Below are positions 7,157 to 15,018 of a DNA stretch of 16,097 nucleotides, in pieces. The first letter of the stretch is position 1; each line of letters begins with the position of its first letter. Origin of the DNA: Peptococcaceae bacterium (GTDB taxonomy: Bacteria; Bacillota; Desulfitobacteriia; Desulfitobacteriales; Syntrophobotulaceae); the NCBI GenBank assembly GCA_012523535.1, contig JAAYII010000049.1, positions 1 through 16,097 on the forward strand. Reading direction: 5' to 3'. Below the pieces are notes generated by a model that saw only the letters and a program-made list of their open reading frames with translations, made no database searches and was not told the DNA's origin. A program made the position numbers and the translations under genes.

Positions 7157-7185
7157 TTGCCATTTTAAAAAACATCTGCTAAACT
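7157..7185 (+). promoter_or_regulatory. Sigma-A promoter of rpmB with extended -10
   Basis: TTGCCA (7157-7162), a 17-base spacer and TAAACT (7180-7185), preceded by TGC in the extended -10 position. The expected start near 7192 leaves a leader of about 34 bases carrying the strong SD AAAGGAGGT. Spacing and position fit a growth-linked ribosomal protein gene. Confidence 0.6.
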
Positions 7186-7225
7186 TTATTAGTATCACTT
7201 TTTGGGCGTAAAGGAGGTATTAAAC

Positions 7226-7417
7226 ATGGCTAGAGTATGTGCTATTTGCGGAAAAGGAGTTTCTACAGGAATGAAAATAAGCCACTCCCATATTCGCACC
7301 AAACGCACCTGGAAACCTAACCTCCAGCGTGTCCGTGCTGTCGTAAACGGTACTCCTACCCATCTCAAAGTCTGTACAAGGTGTTTGCGCTCCGGAAAAG
7401 TCCAACGAGCTGTTTAA
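7226..7417 (+). CDS. rpmB: 50S ribosomal protein L28
   Basis: The 63-residue product begins MARVCAICGKGVSTGMKISHSH and ends KVCTRCLRSGKVQRAV, typical of bacterial L28. C5, C8, C50 and C53 form the CxxC...CxxC zinc-binding pattern, so this is the zinc-containing (C+) form rather than a zinc-free paralogue. The correct start is the ATG at 7226, seven bases after AAGGAGGT; an upstream GTG-like extension of eight codons overlaps the SD and does not belong to the family. It is a single-gene unit with its own promoter and a strong terminator. It stands between the asp23-like gene (divergent) and thiN (convergent), as in the Bacillus order, but the spoVM gene that lies between thiN and rpmB in B. 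subtilis is not seen. Confidence 0.97.
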   Translation: MARVCAICGKGVSTGMKISHSHIRTKRTWKPNLQRVRAVVNGTPTHLKVCTRCLRSGKVQRAV

Positions 7418-7448
7418 TCTTACCTGAAACAATAGTACAGTTATAGTA

Positions 7449-7484
7449 TTAACCCCGGCATGTAACCGGGGTTAACTTATTTTT
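7449..7484 (+). terminator. Rho-independent terminator of rpmB
   Basis: TTAACCCCGG (7449-7458) pairs perfectly with CCGGGGTTAA (7466-7475) around a 7-base loop, followed by CTTATTTTT. It is a strong plus-strand terminator 31 bases past the rpmB stop. On the minus strand it is not followed by a T run, so it is at best a weak terminator for thiN. Confidence 0.88.
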
Positions 7485-7495
7485 GCACCTAAGGA

Positions 7496-8143
7496 TCAAA
7501 TATTCTGAACGATAAACACATATCCCGACAGTACTTCCAGAAAAACCTCGTTTTCTACCAACACATTGCTGATACCGCGGGCTGAATTTTGCCACAAGAC
7601 CAGGTTATTCAGTTCGTAATACAAACCCTGGGATTTTAACTTTGCCTTTTCGGACAAAGAAATTATGGAAAGACGCTGACCCTCTTTCCCCTTTATGGTT
7701 TCCCGGCCGGGCAGCATGACCCAAGCGCGGAAGGCTTTGTCCTTCATAACAACCTAAACTTTTTTTTGGGCGGCACCGAGCATGACAGCAATATTGCCCA
7801 GCAAATGATCCATCCTCATCCCGCCTGCCGCATAAAGCGAAATCTCTTCTGCCGGCCGCCCCTTAAATAAACCTAGAGCATAATCAACGGCTAACTCCAA
7901 ATCTGTTTGATCTTTTTCTGAGGGATATTTTACTATTTTCACATTTTCCCGCCGGCACAAGTCAATCGTATCCTGACTGACCGAATCCAAATCTCCTATG
8001 AGCACGTCGGGAAAGACCCCGGCAGTCAAAGCCAGGTTGGCTCCACCGTCGGCGCAAATAAGCAGATCATACTTTTCTTCTGTCAATTGAGCCCTGCCCC
8101 AAACAGGATCCCATTCCCCGGCGGCCAGAATTGCAATTCTCAT
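7496..8143 (-). pseudogene. thiN: Thiamine pyrophosphokinase ThiN interrupted by an in-frame TAG
   Basis: ThiN converts thiamine plus ATP to thiamine pyrophosphate. From the ATG at 8143 the first 129 codons give the catalytic domain: ICADGGANLAL (29-39), IGDLDSVS (49-56), EKDQTDLELAVDYAL (76-90) and AAGGMRMDHLLGN (105-117). A TAG at 7754-7756 stops this frame at codon 130. Without any frameshift it continues through VVMKDKAF to a complete thiamine-binding C-terminal domain: TIKGKEGQRLSIISLSEK, GLYYELNN and NSARGISNVL, ending in TGA at 7496. The sum, 215 codons, is the normal family length, so a single base (for example CAG to TAG) accounts for the break. A recent nonsense mutation, a sequencing error, or read-through are the options; an eight-A run ends just before the preceding GTT codon. 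Separate translation of the second half from the ATG at 7747 is possible, but no clear SD precedes it. It lies 12 bases after rpe. Confidence 0.88.
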
Positions 8144-8155
8144 GGTCCTTCCGCC

Positions 8156-8824
8156 TTATTTTTGTTCTTCACGGGCTGCCTGGAGGATATCTTTTATGGC
8201 TTTTTCCGGATCCGGAGCGGAAAAAACAGCAGACCCGGCCACCAGAATTTCAGCCCCCGCCCTGCTCACCAGACGAGCGGTTTCGGTATTTATGCCTCCG
8301 TCAACTTCAATCCGGCATAAAGGATTTACCTCTTTAAGTATCCCCGATAAGGCTACGATTTTGGGCAGTATTTCGGGGATAAACTTTTGCCCGCCAAAAC
8401 CGGGGTTTACAGTCATAAGCAAAACCATATCCAAATCCTGCAGGATATAAGTTAAAACATCCAAGGAGGTGCCCGGATTCAAAGCCACACCGGCAGTGAC
8501 TCCAAGGGATTTTATCTGCTGGATAACACGATGGACATGTTTTGTTGCTTCAATACTTATAGTAATATGATCCGCACCGGCCTTAACGAAGTCTTCCAAA
8601 TATCTTTCCGGATTTTCAATCATTAAATGGACATCAAATTCCAGAGTTGTAATCTTGCGCAAAGATTCGACAACCAGCGGACCAATGGTTATATTGGGAA
8701 CAAAATGCCCATCCATAACATCAATATGGAGGATATCCGCTCCAGCCCTTTCCACTCGTTTCACTTCTTCTCCCAGTCTGGCAAAATCTGCAGAAAGAAG
8801 AGAAGGAGCAACGGTTAAAGCCAT
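8156..8824 (-). CDS. rpe: Ribulose-phosphate 3-epimerase
   Basis: Rpe interconverts D-ribulose 5-phosphate and D-xylulose 5-phosphate in the pentose phosphate pathway. The 222-residue TIM-barrel product has the family start VAPSLLSADFARL (5-17). HIDVMDGHFVPN (33-44) and DVHLMIENP (64-72) supply metal ligands H33, D35 and H66; MTVNPGFGGQ (137-146) is the mobile phosphate/substrate loop. RIEVDGGIN holds D175, the second catalytic acid, and GSAVF lies near the C-terminus. All expected active-site residues are present. The ATG at 8824 has GAGGG five bases upstream. It follows rsgA after a 153-base gap, long compared with the rest of this strand, and is tightly followed by thiN, as in the Bacillus cpgA-rpe-thiN order. 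Confidence 0.97.
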   Translation of the reverse strand: MALTVAPSLLSADFARLGEEVKRVERAGADILHIDVMDGHFVPNITIGPLVVESLRKITTLEFDVHLMIENPERYLEDFVKAGADHITISIEATKHVHRVIQQIKSLGVTAGVALNPGTSLDVLTYILQDLDMVLLMTVNPGFGGQKFIPEILPKIVALSGILKEVNPLCRIEVDGGINTETARLVSRAGAEILVAGSAVFSAPDPEKAIKDILQAAREEQK

Positions 8825-8977
8825 ATTATCCCTCTTTCTATTACAATCAAAAGGTTTGATTTTAGTTTATCCACTACGGATATTAAAATGATAAGACCAG
8901 TTAAGATTAATTCTTGCTTTATTTGGCAAATCCTTTTTTCGTTCGCAAATTGCCGTACTTTTTTTCGACCAAAGAAT
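8825..8977. other. Intergenic region between rsgA and rpe
   Basis: This 153-base AT-rich stretch breaks the otherwise close-packed minus-strand series. It contains a perfect 7-bp inverted repeat, AATCAAA (8845-8851) with TTTGATT (8855-8861), and a looser GGCAA/TTGCC pair around 8925-8953. Neither is followed by a T run in the operon direction. I cannot identify a convincing promoter for rpe here, nor any coding sequence. Confidence 0.4.
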
Positions 8978-9865
8978 TTAATACTTTTTTTCCCTAAGAA
9001 TTATTTCTTGCAAGAATTGAATATAATGTTTGTACCTTAAAGGCAATATTTTCGATTCATTCAAAGCCTCTTTAACGGCGCAGTCCGGTTCTTTATCATG
9101 CAAGCAACTTCTAAAACGGCAGTAATTTTTATATTTTAAGAATTCGGGAAAATAAAGCTGCAACTCCTCGCGTTTCATTTCAGGCAAATAAAGAGAAGAA
9201 AAACCGGGGGTATCTGCCACCAGCCCCCCATCTATGGGTATTAATTCCACATGGCGAGTAGTATGCCTGCCTCTTCCGATTTTGGCACTGACTTCTCCTG
9301 TTTTTTGCTCCTTCTGTGGCTGCAGGCAGTTTAAAAGACTGGATTTGCCGGAACCGGAAGGGCCGGCTAATACCGTTATCTTACCATGGACCAATTTTTT
9401 CACTTCATCTATGCCTTCAAGGGTTTTATTGGATATGTTCAGCACTTGGTAGCCACAAGTTCGGTAATACTCATGCAGGGGATCAACTAAATCCGCCACC
9501 AAATCAGTTTTGGTAAAGATAATTACAGCTTGCAAACCGGTCCTGCCAACTTGAACCAAGAGCCTATCGAGGAGATTATAATCGGGATCGGGCATTTTTC
9601 TGGCAAAGACAAGGAAAGCCTGATCGACATTGGCCACATTGGGACGAACCAGTGAATTACGACGTTCCAGCACTTTTTCAATGGTAGCCTTATTCTCAAC
9701 TCCGGGCAAAATCAGAACCCTGTCTCCCGGAATGAAATCCTGCTTTTTGACGCGAAAACGACCGCGCAAGGAACACTCCCATACTCGGTCATTGGCATAA
9801 ACATAGTAAAATCCGGCATAACCCTTAATCAATTTCCCCTCGATGAGCATATAACCGCTAACCAT
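8978..9865 (-). CDS. rsgA: Ribosome small subunit-dependent GTPase A (RsgA/CpgA)
   Basis: RsgA is a circularly permuted GTPase that assists late 30S maturation. In the 295-residue product an N-terminal OB fold (about 6-70) is followed by GTPase motifs in permuted order: G4 FTKTDLV (117-123), G1 GPSGSGKSS (168-176), G2 region GRGRHTT (197-203) and G3 DTPGF (218-222). A C-terminal zinc knuckle follows, with C249, C254, H256 and C262. The start is uncertain. The ATG at 9865 is immediately preceded by GGGAG, too close to serve as its SD; the ATG at 9850 gives MLIEGKLIKGYAGFYYV, which matches the usual family N-terminus but has only weak SD-like sequence. It lies 40 bases after prkC, the adjacency seen in B. 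subtilis, where CpgA is a PrkC substrate. Confidence 0.95.
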   Translation of the reverse strand: MVSGYMLIEGKLIKGYAGFYYVYANDRVWECSLRGRFRVKKQDFIPGDRVLILPGVENKATIEKVLERRNSLVRPNVANVDQAFLVFARKMPDPDYNLLDRLLVQVGRTGLQAVIIFTKTDLVADLVDPLHEYYRTCGYQVLNISNKTLEGIDEVKKLVHGKITVLAGPSGSGKSSLLNCLQPQKEQKTGEVSAKIGRGRHTTRHVELIPIDGGLVADTPGFSSLYLPEMKREELQLYFPEFLKYKNYCRFRSCLHDKEPDCAVKEALNESKILPLRYKHYIQFLQEIILREKKY

Positions 9866-9905
9866 CTCCCTATTAAAGCTTAAACTACTGTTAAACTTCT
9901 ATGGC

Positions 9906-11597
9906 TTACGGCGGCGGTCCCGGTCCTTGTGAAACTACAATAATAACCTCCGAACCTTGTTTTACAGGCTGCCCGGGTTTAGGAACAGTGGTTATAACTA
10001 TATCAATCGGGTATTCATTAGAAGGCTCGGGTTTGGCAATAACTATTAAATTGTAAGCTTCAAGGGTTTGTTTGGCCAGGGCGGAAGTATAGCCCGTAAC
10101 ATCCGGCATAACTCCCATAGCTAATTGCTGACCGCTGCTTACATACAGTTTTATGGGTGAAGATGTCGGCCATATGGACTTGGGTCCTGGATCTTGGCCA
10201 ATAACTCGATCTTTATCGATAATGGCATGGGGACTGTATACAACAGAAATGTTTTCTTCTTTAAATCCTGCGGCTTTAATTATACTTATGGCATTCTCCA
10301 AAGTAGGATTGTTGGTGGTAACATCCGGGAATTCAAGTCTTTCCGGCCCTTTACTGATCACGACCGATATAACCCTTCCCGCTTTAACCTTCGAATTGGG
10401 TTTATGGTCCTGATCAATAATCAATTCCTCTTCATATTCATCGCTAAATTCGTACTGCGGATTATCTCCCAAAACCAAATTGTGTTTCTCCAGTTCATTT
10501 TTGGCCTCGGTTAGAGTCATACCCTTAAGGTCAGGCACTGTTACCTCGGGCACGAAAAAATATTTGTGTATCCCCAAAGCGATAGCTGAGCAAACAATGA
10601 TAACTGCCAAAGTTATTACCAACGCCCGCGGTATTCTCTTTTTCTTTTTTCCTTTTTGTTGCCAGGTATCTTCCAGATTCCGGTCCTCAGCCGGAAGTAT
10701 TTGCTGCTTTAGACCTCTATGAACCTGGGTTTTGAGCATCTCATCCTCATCTTCGGCCGGTTTGTTCTCCCGGACAATGGTCTGGCCGTTTTCAATACGT
10801 TCCAAATCCGCCAGGAATTCCTGCGCACTTTTATAACGGTCGTCAACTGATTTAGCCAGGGCCTTCATAATAAGGGTATCAATTTCCGGAGGGACTTCCA
10901 AACCGGTTTTACTAGGCAGTTCCACATCCTCTTGAATATGCTTTAAAGCAATGGTTATTGGCGTATCCCCATCGTAAGGCACTTTGCCGGTTATCATTTC
11001 ATAAAGAATAATACCAAGAGAATAGATATCGGACTGTTCATTGATCTGAGCGCCCTTAGCCTGTTCCGGTGAAAGGTAATGTACTGACCCCACGATATCC
11101 CCGGTATGGGTCAAAGTAGAGGAAGAGACGGCTCTGGCAATGCCAAAATCAGTGACCTTTACCCTGCCATCCCAGGTGATCAAGATATTTTGGGGTTTAA
11201 TGTCCCGATGAATAATATGATTGGCATGGGCATGGGCCAAAGCCTCGGCAATTTGCCTTGTAATTTTAAGAGCTTTTTGGGGAGGCATTGGAGCTTCCTT
11301 ACGGATAATATCTTTTAAGGTTGAGCCCCAAACATATTCCATGACTATATAATCTTCCTGACCGTCTTTGCCCACATCAAAAATAGATACAATATTGGGA
11401 TGGGACAAACTGGCCGCAGCCTGAGCTTCTCGACGGAAACGCCGGATAAAACCTTCATCGGAAGCAAACTGTTCCCTTAGGACCTTGATGGCCACCGTCC
11501 GGTTGAGCAGGGTATCACGCGCTTTATAAACAATGGCCATCCCGCCTGCTCCGATCTTTTCCTCTATCTCATATCTTCCGCCATACATTTTGCTCAC
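9906..11597 (-). CDS. prkC: PASTA-domain eukaryotic-type Ser/Thr protein kinase (PrkC/PknB family)
   Basis: This is a membrane kinase that senses cell-wall fragments through extracellular PASTA repeats and phosphorylates envelope, growth and translation proteins. The 563-residue product has a complete kinase domain: glycine loop GAGGMA (16-21), VAIKV with catalytic K38, HRDIKPQN (130-137, D132), DFG (150-152), activation loop with T161/T163/T165 in TLTHTGD, and SPEQ (176-179). A basic juxtamembrane stretch (KGKKKKR, about 315-321) precedes one membrane helix (about 325-343). Three PASTA-like repeats follow, at roughly 350-416, 420-487 and 495-558, the middle one least typical, and the protein ends in a proline tail. 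The GTG start at 11597 overlaps the pbpA stop by four bases (GTGA), with GGTGG six bases upstream, implying coupled translation. B. subtilis PrkC is 648 residues, also with three PASTA repeats. Confidence 0.96.
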   Translation of the reverse strand: MSKMYGGRYEIEEKIGAGGMAIVYKARDTLLNRTVAIKVLREQFASDEGFIRRFRREAQAAASLSHPNIVSIFDVGKDGQEDYIVMEYVWGSTLKDIIRKEAPMPPQKALKITRQIAEALAHAHANHIIHRDIKPQNILITWDGRVKVTDFGIARAVSSSTLTHTGDIVGSVHYLSPEQAKGAQINEQSDIYSLGIILYEMITGKVPYDGDTPITIALKHIQEDVELPSKTGLEVPPEIDTLIMKALAKSVDDRYKSAQEFLADLERIENGQTIVRENKPAEDEDEMLKTQVHRGLKQQILPAEDRNLEDTWQQKGKKKKRIPRALVITLAVIIVCSAIALGIHKYFFVPEVTVPDLKGMTLTEAKNELEKHNLVLGDNPQYEFSDEYEEELIIDQDHKPNSKVKAGRVISVVISKGPERLEFPDVTTNNPTLENAISIIKAAGFKEENISVVYSPHAIIDKDRVIGQDPGPKSIWPTSSPIKLYVSSGQQLAMGVMPDVTGYTSALAKQTLEAYNLIVIAKPEPSNEYPIDIVITTVPKPGQPVKQGSEVIIVVSQGPGPPP

Positions 11598-13012
11598 TGG
11601 TTACCACCTTCTTTCAATTCCAACGCCTTTTCGATCACAGCTTTGGCGATCGGTGCAGCGGCTCCGCCCCCTGTACCGCCGTTTTCCACCAAGACCGCTA
11701 AGGCAATAATAGGGTTGTCCGCAGGGGCAAAAGCAATATACCAAGCATGCGTATCCTTATCGCCCCCGGGTTCGGCAGATCCGGTCTTAGCGGCTATCTG
11801 CACTCCCGGAATGGCTCCGGGGGCGGCAGTACCTTCGTTCACAGCCAAAATCATAGCGTTTTTTACCTTTTCTGCTTCCTCAACACTTAAAGCTTTAAGC
11901 CATACTTCCGGTTTACAATTATATATAATATTTTGCTGTGAATCCAATACCCTCTCAATGAGTTGGGGAGTCATTATTATTCCTTTATTGGCTACACCGG
12001 CCGTAATTAAAGCCATATGGAAAGGGCTGACCATAACCTGCCCTTGGCCGAAAGTGCTGGCCGCAAAAAGATTTACACTAAGCTTGTCGGGCAAAGCTTC
12101 GTCCCTCGTGATGGAAGATACCGGAATATCCAAATTGAAAGGAATCTTTTGGCCGAAACCGAAATCAGCCGCGGCTTGCAAAAAGCTCTTAGCCCCCGCT
12201 TGCACTCCATACTCGGCAAAATAATTATTGCAGGAATAGGCCAAGGCAAGATCGTAATTAACCCAGCCATGGGCTTTGTTGTTCTGTTCGGTTATGGTTT
12301 GGCCGTTAATTACCGTAGACCCCTGGCAATGATAGAGGGCAGATGTATCAAGACCGGAACGGAAAATGGCAGCGGAGGTGACAACTTTCATAATTGAGCC
12401 CGGGGGAAATTTGGCAAAAGCATGGTTTAACAAGGGGCTTCCCTCCCTGTTAATAACCTCGTCCCAGTCCTCCACAATTGTATTGCCGTCAAAACTCGGC
12501 TGGCTCAGCAGTACCAATACCTTCCCGTTGCGAGGATCCAGGGCAACCACCGCTCCCGCTCTGCCGTTCAGTTTTTGATATGCCACTTCCTGCAGCCGGG
12601 CGTCCAAGGTTAAAATCAGGTCATTGCCTTCCCGTGGCAACTCAAAAGTGTTTTCAATTTTTCGGACCAGGGATCTTTCCTTCATCCCTAAGAGATTAGC
12701 CGCCTCGGCGGCTTCCAAACCGGCGGAACCGTACTTAACGGTAGCATAGCCCAACAAGGGTTGAAACATATCTTTCTGCGGGTATACCCTCACCTTACCC
12801 TTTTCCGTCTGGATGGTTTGAGCCAGTACTACACCGTTGCAATCATAAATTCCGCCCCTCATAATCCTTTTTTCCAATAAAACCGCCCTTCGGTTGGCGG
12901 GATTATCCAACATGGTATCAGCACGAATAACCTGCCAGTATAGGAGACTGAAACTTAAAAATACGAAACTGAATACAAATATTAAGGCAATTTTACGTAT
13001 GCCGCTGTTCAT
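11594..13012 (-). CDS. pbpA: Class B penicillin-binding protein (transpeptidase, PbpA/PBP2 type)
   Basis: This monofunctional D,D-transpeptidase cross-links peptidoglycan and works with a SEDS glycosyltransferase. Numbering from the ATG at 13012 (472 residues): one N-terminal membrane helix (about 7-27); a short dimerisation region with the class B motif RGGIYDCNG (about 52-60); then the penicillin-binding domain with SIMK (S206 nucleophile), SCN (260-262) and KTG (409-411). All three catalytic motifs are intact and there are no PASTA domains. It is close in size and architecture to actinobacterial PbpA. In-frame TTG (13021) and GTG (13018) lie upstream; TTG has AAGGA nine bases before it and is a real alternative. 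The start lies inside the end of rodA, a 20-base overlap, and the stop overlaps prkC by four bases. Confidence 0.93.
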   Translation of the reverse strand: MNSGIRKIALIFVFSFVFLSFSLLYWQVIRADTMLDNPANRRAVLLEKRIMRGGIYDCNGVVLAQTIQTEKGKVRVYPQKDMFQPLLGYATVKYGSAGLEAAEAANLLGMKERSLVRKIENTFELPREGNDLILTLDARLQEVAYQKLNGRAGAVVALDPRNGKVLVLLSQPSFDGNTIVEDWDEVINREGSPLLNHAFAKFPPGSIMKVVTSAAIFRSGLDTSALYHCQGSTVINGQTITEQNNKAHGWVNYDLALAYSCNNYFAEYGVQAGAKSFLQAAADFGFGQKIPFNLDIPVSSITRDEALPDKLSVNLFAASTFGQGQVMVSPFHMALITAGVANKGIIMTPQLIERVLDSQQNIIYNCKPEVWLKALSVEEAEKVKNAMILAVNEGTAAPGAIPGVQIAAKTGSAEPGGDKDTHAWYIAFAPADNPIIALAVLVENGGTGGGAAAPIAKAVIEKALELKEGGNQ

Positions 13013-14291
13013 AAACACCAACCCGCTTATTCCTTGCTGTGCTCAGAGAATATGAGGAATTATGAGAGATATTGGTGACTAAACCTAAAAGAAGGAAATG
13101 AATTATCAGTGAACTCCCCCCATAACTTATCCAAGGCAGCGGGAGCCCGGTCAGCGGAAGCATCTTGGTAATTCCGGCCAAGATAATCAATACTTCCAAA
13201 CCGATTAAAATACCTATACCTGCAGCCAATATCTGGCCAAAGCGATCCGGGGCTTTAATACCTGTTGCCAGCGCCCTTAAAACCAAAACCAGAAAGAGAG
13301 TAATTACAGCCATGGCGCCGAAAAAACCCAACTCCTCAGCCAGAACCGAAAAAATAAAATCTGTTTCCGCCAAAGGAATCTGATAAGCCCCGATGCCGTT
13401 ACCCAAACCGGTGCCCAGTAACCTGCCGCCGCTTATCGCAAAAATAGACTGCGCTATTTGAAAGCCCCCTCCCGTGGAATCAGCCCAGGGATTAAGCCAA
13501 GTCGCCACTCTGATCTTCACATGATCGAAAAATATATAACCGGCCGTCCCCATAAGCAGGACTGCCGGGACGGACATGGCCAAGTAAAACAGTCTTTCCG
13601 TAACCATATAGACAACAAAAACCATTAATAAGAAAAATACCAATGCCGTACCCAAACTCTTTTGGGCCGCCAGCAAAGCCAAGACGATGAGACAGATAAA
13701 AGCAAAGGGACCCAAGGTCCTCCTGTCAGGCAAAGAAATTCTACCCACTTGAATAGTGCCTATGCGCAGAAGCTCCCGGTTATTGTTGAGGTAAGCGGAC
13801 ATAAACAAAAGGAGCACTACTTTGACCAATTCCTCAGGCTGAAAACTTCTGGAACCAATTTTTATCCAGCTCGTAGCGCCATGTATATTAATCCCGAAAA
13901 GCAGGGTAGCAAGAAGAAGCACTAAAGCAGCCAAACCCCAAATATACTGGTATTGTTCCAATTTGCGGTAGTCCCGCAGCCCGAAAAGAACAATATAAAA
14001 AACGATCAAACCCAGGAATGCCCATACAAACTGGTCTTCAGCCAGGGAAGGATTAACCCTGATTAACAAAACAAGACCAATGGCAAGCAAGGTCTCGGCA
14101 ACAGGCAGTAAATAACGATCACCGGCATAACCGAGGAATATCTCCAATACCGCACCTAAAAGAATAAGCACCGAAAAAACTATAGCCAGGGGTAGGAAAT
14201 GGCTCTCCAGCATATTGGTCAGTTTTAAAACCAATAAACCCAGCCAAAAAATGGCGAGAGTCAACAATCTTAAGGAAAAACTATTCAGCAT
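12993..14291 (-). CDS. rodA: SEDS-family peptidoglycan glycosyltransferase (RodA/FtsW type)
   Basis: SEDS proteins polymerise lipid II into glycan strands, paired with a class B PBP, here encoded immediately downstream. The 432-residue product is almost entirely hydrophobic with ten or more membrane segments. Signatures include ATSWIKIGSRSFQPEELVK (139-157), NPWADSTGGGFQIAQS (267-282), GNGIGAYQIPLAETDFIF (297-314) with D311 at the catalytic aspartate position, and TGLPLPWISYGGSS (381-394). The usual xDLGTA motif reads KSLGTA (211-216), with serine for aspartate. The ATG at 14291 overlaps the phosphatase stop by 11 bases and has GGGG six bases upstream. RodA versus FtsW or SpoVE cannot be settled from sequence alone; pairing with a PASTA-less PBP in a kinase cluster favours the RodA role. 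Confidence 0.92.
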   Translation of the reverse strand: MLNSFSLRLLTLAIFWLGLLVLKLTNMLESHFLPLAIVFSVLILLGAVLEIFLGYAGDRYLLPVAETLLAIGLVLLIRVNPSLAEDQFVWAFLGLIVFYIVLFGLRDYRKLEQYQYIWGLAALVLLLATLLFGINIHGATSWIKIGSRSFQPEELVKVVLLLFMSAYLNNNRELLRIGTIQVGRISLPDRRTLGPFAFICLIVLALLAAQKSLGTALVFFLLMVFVVYMVTERLFYLAMSVPAVLLMGTAGYIFFDHVKIRVATWLNPWADSTGGGFQIAQSIFAISGGRLLGTGLGNGIGAYQIPLAETDFIFSVLAEELGFFGAMAVITLFLVLVLRALATGIKAPDRFGQILAAGIGILIGLEVLIILAGITKMLPLTGLPLPWISYGGSSLIIHFLLLGLVTNISHNSSYSLSTARNKRVGVYEQRHT

Positions 14292-15018
14292 CGTTTTCCC
14301 CGTTTAAAATACAGCAAATTGCCGTAAAATTGTCGGGAGCCCCCCTCTTGATTATTAGATCCTTCAGTTTTTCCAAATGCTCCTCCCATGATCCTTCACT
14401 TCGGAATTCCCTTGCAATCTCTTCGTCTTCAATAACATTGGAGAAACCGTCCGTACATAGCAGGAAGACATCGCCGGCTTGAGTATCCAACTGGAAGCAG
14501 TCTATTTCGGTATGTCTTTCTATCCCTAAGGCCCGGGAAAGAATATTGCGATGCGGATGATTTTTGGCCTTTTCTTCGGAAATATGTCCCATGCGCACAA
14601 GCTCATTGACCATGGAATGGTCTTCAGAAAGCAAGGAGAGCCGACCATCCCGCCATATATAAATCCGGCTGTCGCCGATATGGCCGATCACCGCTTTATT
14701 ATTCTTTACCACCAGAGTTGTCAGAGTCGTTCCCATTCCCTCCATGCCGCTGTCAAAGCAAGAGGCTTCAAACACTTCTTTATTGGCGTTGGCAATGGCC
14801 GATATAACCCATTGTTGGATCTCATCGGTCCGGATTGAATTTAACATGAAAGCTCTTTTCTTTAATTCTTCAATGGCCAAATAAGAGGCGACTTCTCCGG
14901 CGTTATGCCCGCCCATGCCGTCCGCAACTGCAAACAGGCCATAATCAGGCAAAACAAGGTAGGAGTCTTCGTTATTTTTTCTCACACACCCTGTCTCATA
15001 AATACTAACAGCTTTCAT
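14281..15018 (-). CDS. prpC: PP2C-family Ser/Thr protein phosphatase (PrpC/PstP/Stp)
   Basis: This phosphatase reverses phosphorylation by the PASTA kinase. The 245-residue product has the PP2C metal-binding motifs in order: KNNEDSY (14-20, D18), VADGMGGHNAGE (31-42, D33), GHIGDSRIY (112-120), LLCTDGFSN (186-194, D190) and PDNFTAI (228-234, D229). The chosen ATG (15018) has GGTGG four bases upstream and fits the family start (MKAVSIYETGCVRKNNEDS). A longer reading from 15051 would add 11 residues over the fhaB coding region and is less likely. It overlaps fhaB by 14 bases and rodA by 11 and stops in TAG. No membrane segment is present, so the enzyme is cytoplasmic. Confidence 0.95.
   Translation of the reverse strand: MKAVSIYETGCVRKNNEDSYLVLPDYGLFAVADGMGGHNAGEVASYLAIEELKKRAFMLNSIRTDEIQQWVISAIANANKEVFEASCFDSGMEGMGTTLTTLVVKNNKAVIGHIGDSRIYIWRDGRLSLLSEDHSMVNELVRMGHISEEKAKNHPHRNILSRALGIERHTEIDCFQLDTQAGDVFLLCTDGFSNVIEDEEIAREFRSEGSWEEHLEKLKDLIIKRGAPDNFTAICCILNGENDAE

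Noticed and set aside
7418..7495. Possible spoVM-like mini-gene between rpmB and thiN, where B. subtilis has spoVM
   Set aside because: I read both strands; the space is taken by the rpmB terminator and no frame resembles the short amphipathic SpoVM peptide.
7496..7747. Treating the 83-codon frame as a separate small gene
   Set aside because: It is in the same frame as the upstream ThiN half, matches the ThiN C-terminal domain, and lacks a clear SD of its own.
9503..9514. RsgA G4 motif reads TKTD instead of NKxD
   Set aside because: TKxD also occurs in other Firmicute RsgA/CpgA proteins as I recall, so it is not a sign of lost function.
11643..12224. 193-codon plus-strand open frame opposite pbpA
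   Set aside because: It is antisense to the transpeptidase domain with intact SxxK, SxN and KTG motifs; its low-complexity composition is the mirror of the real gene.
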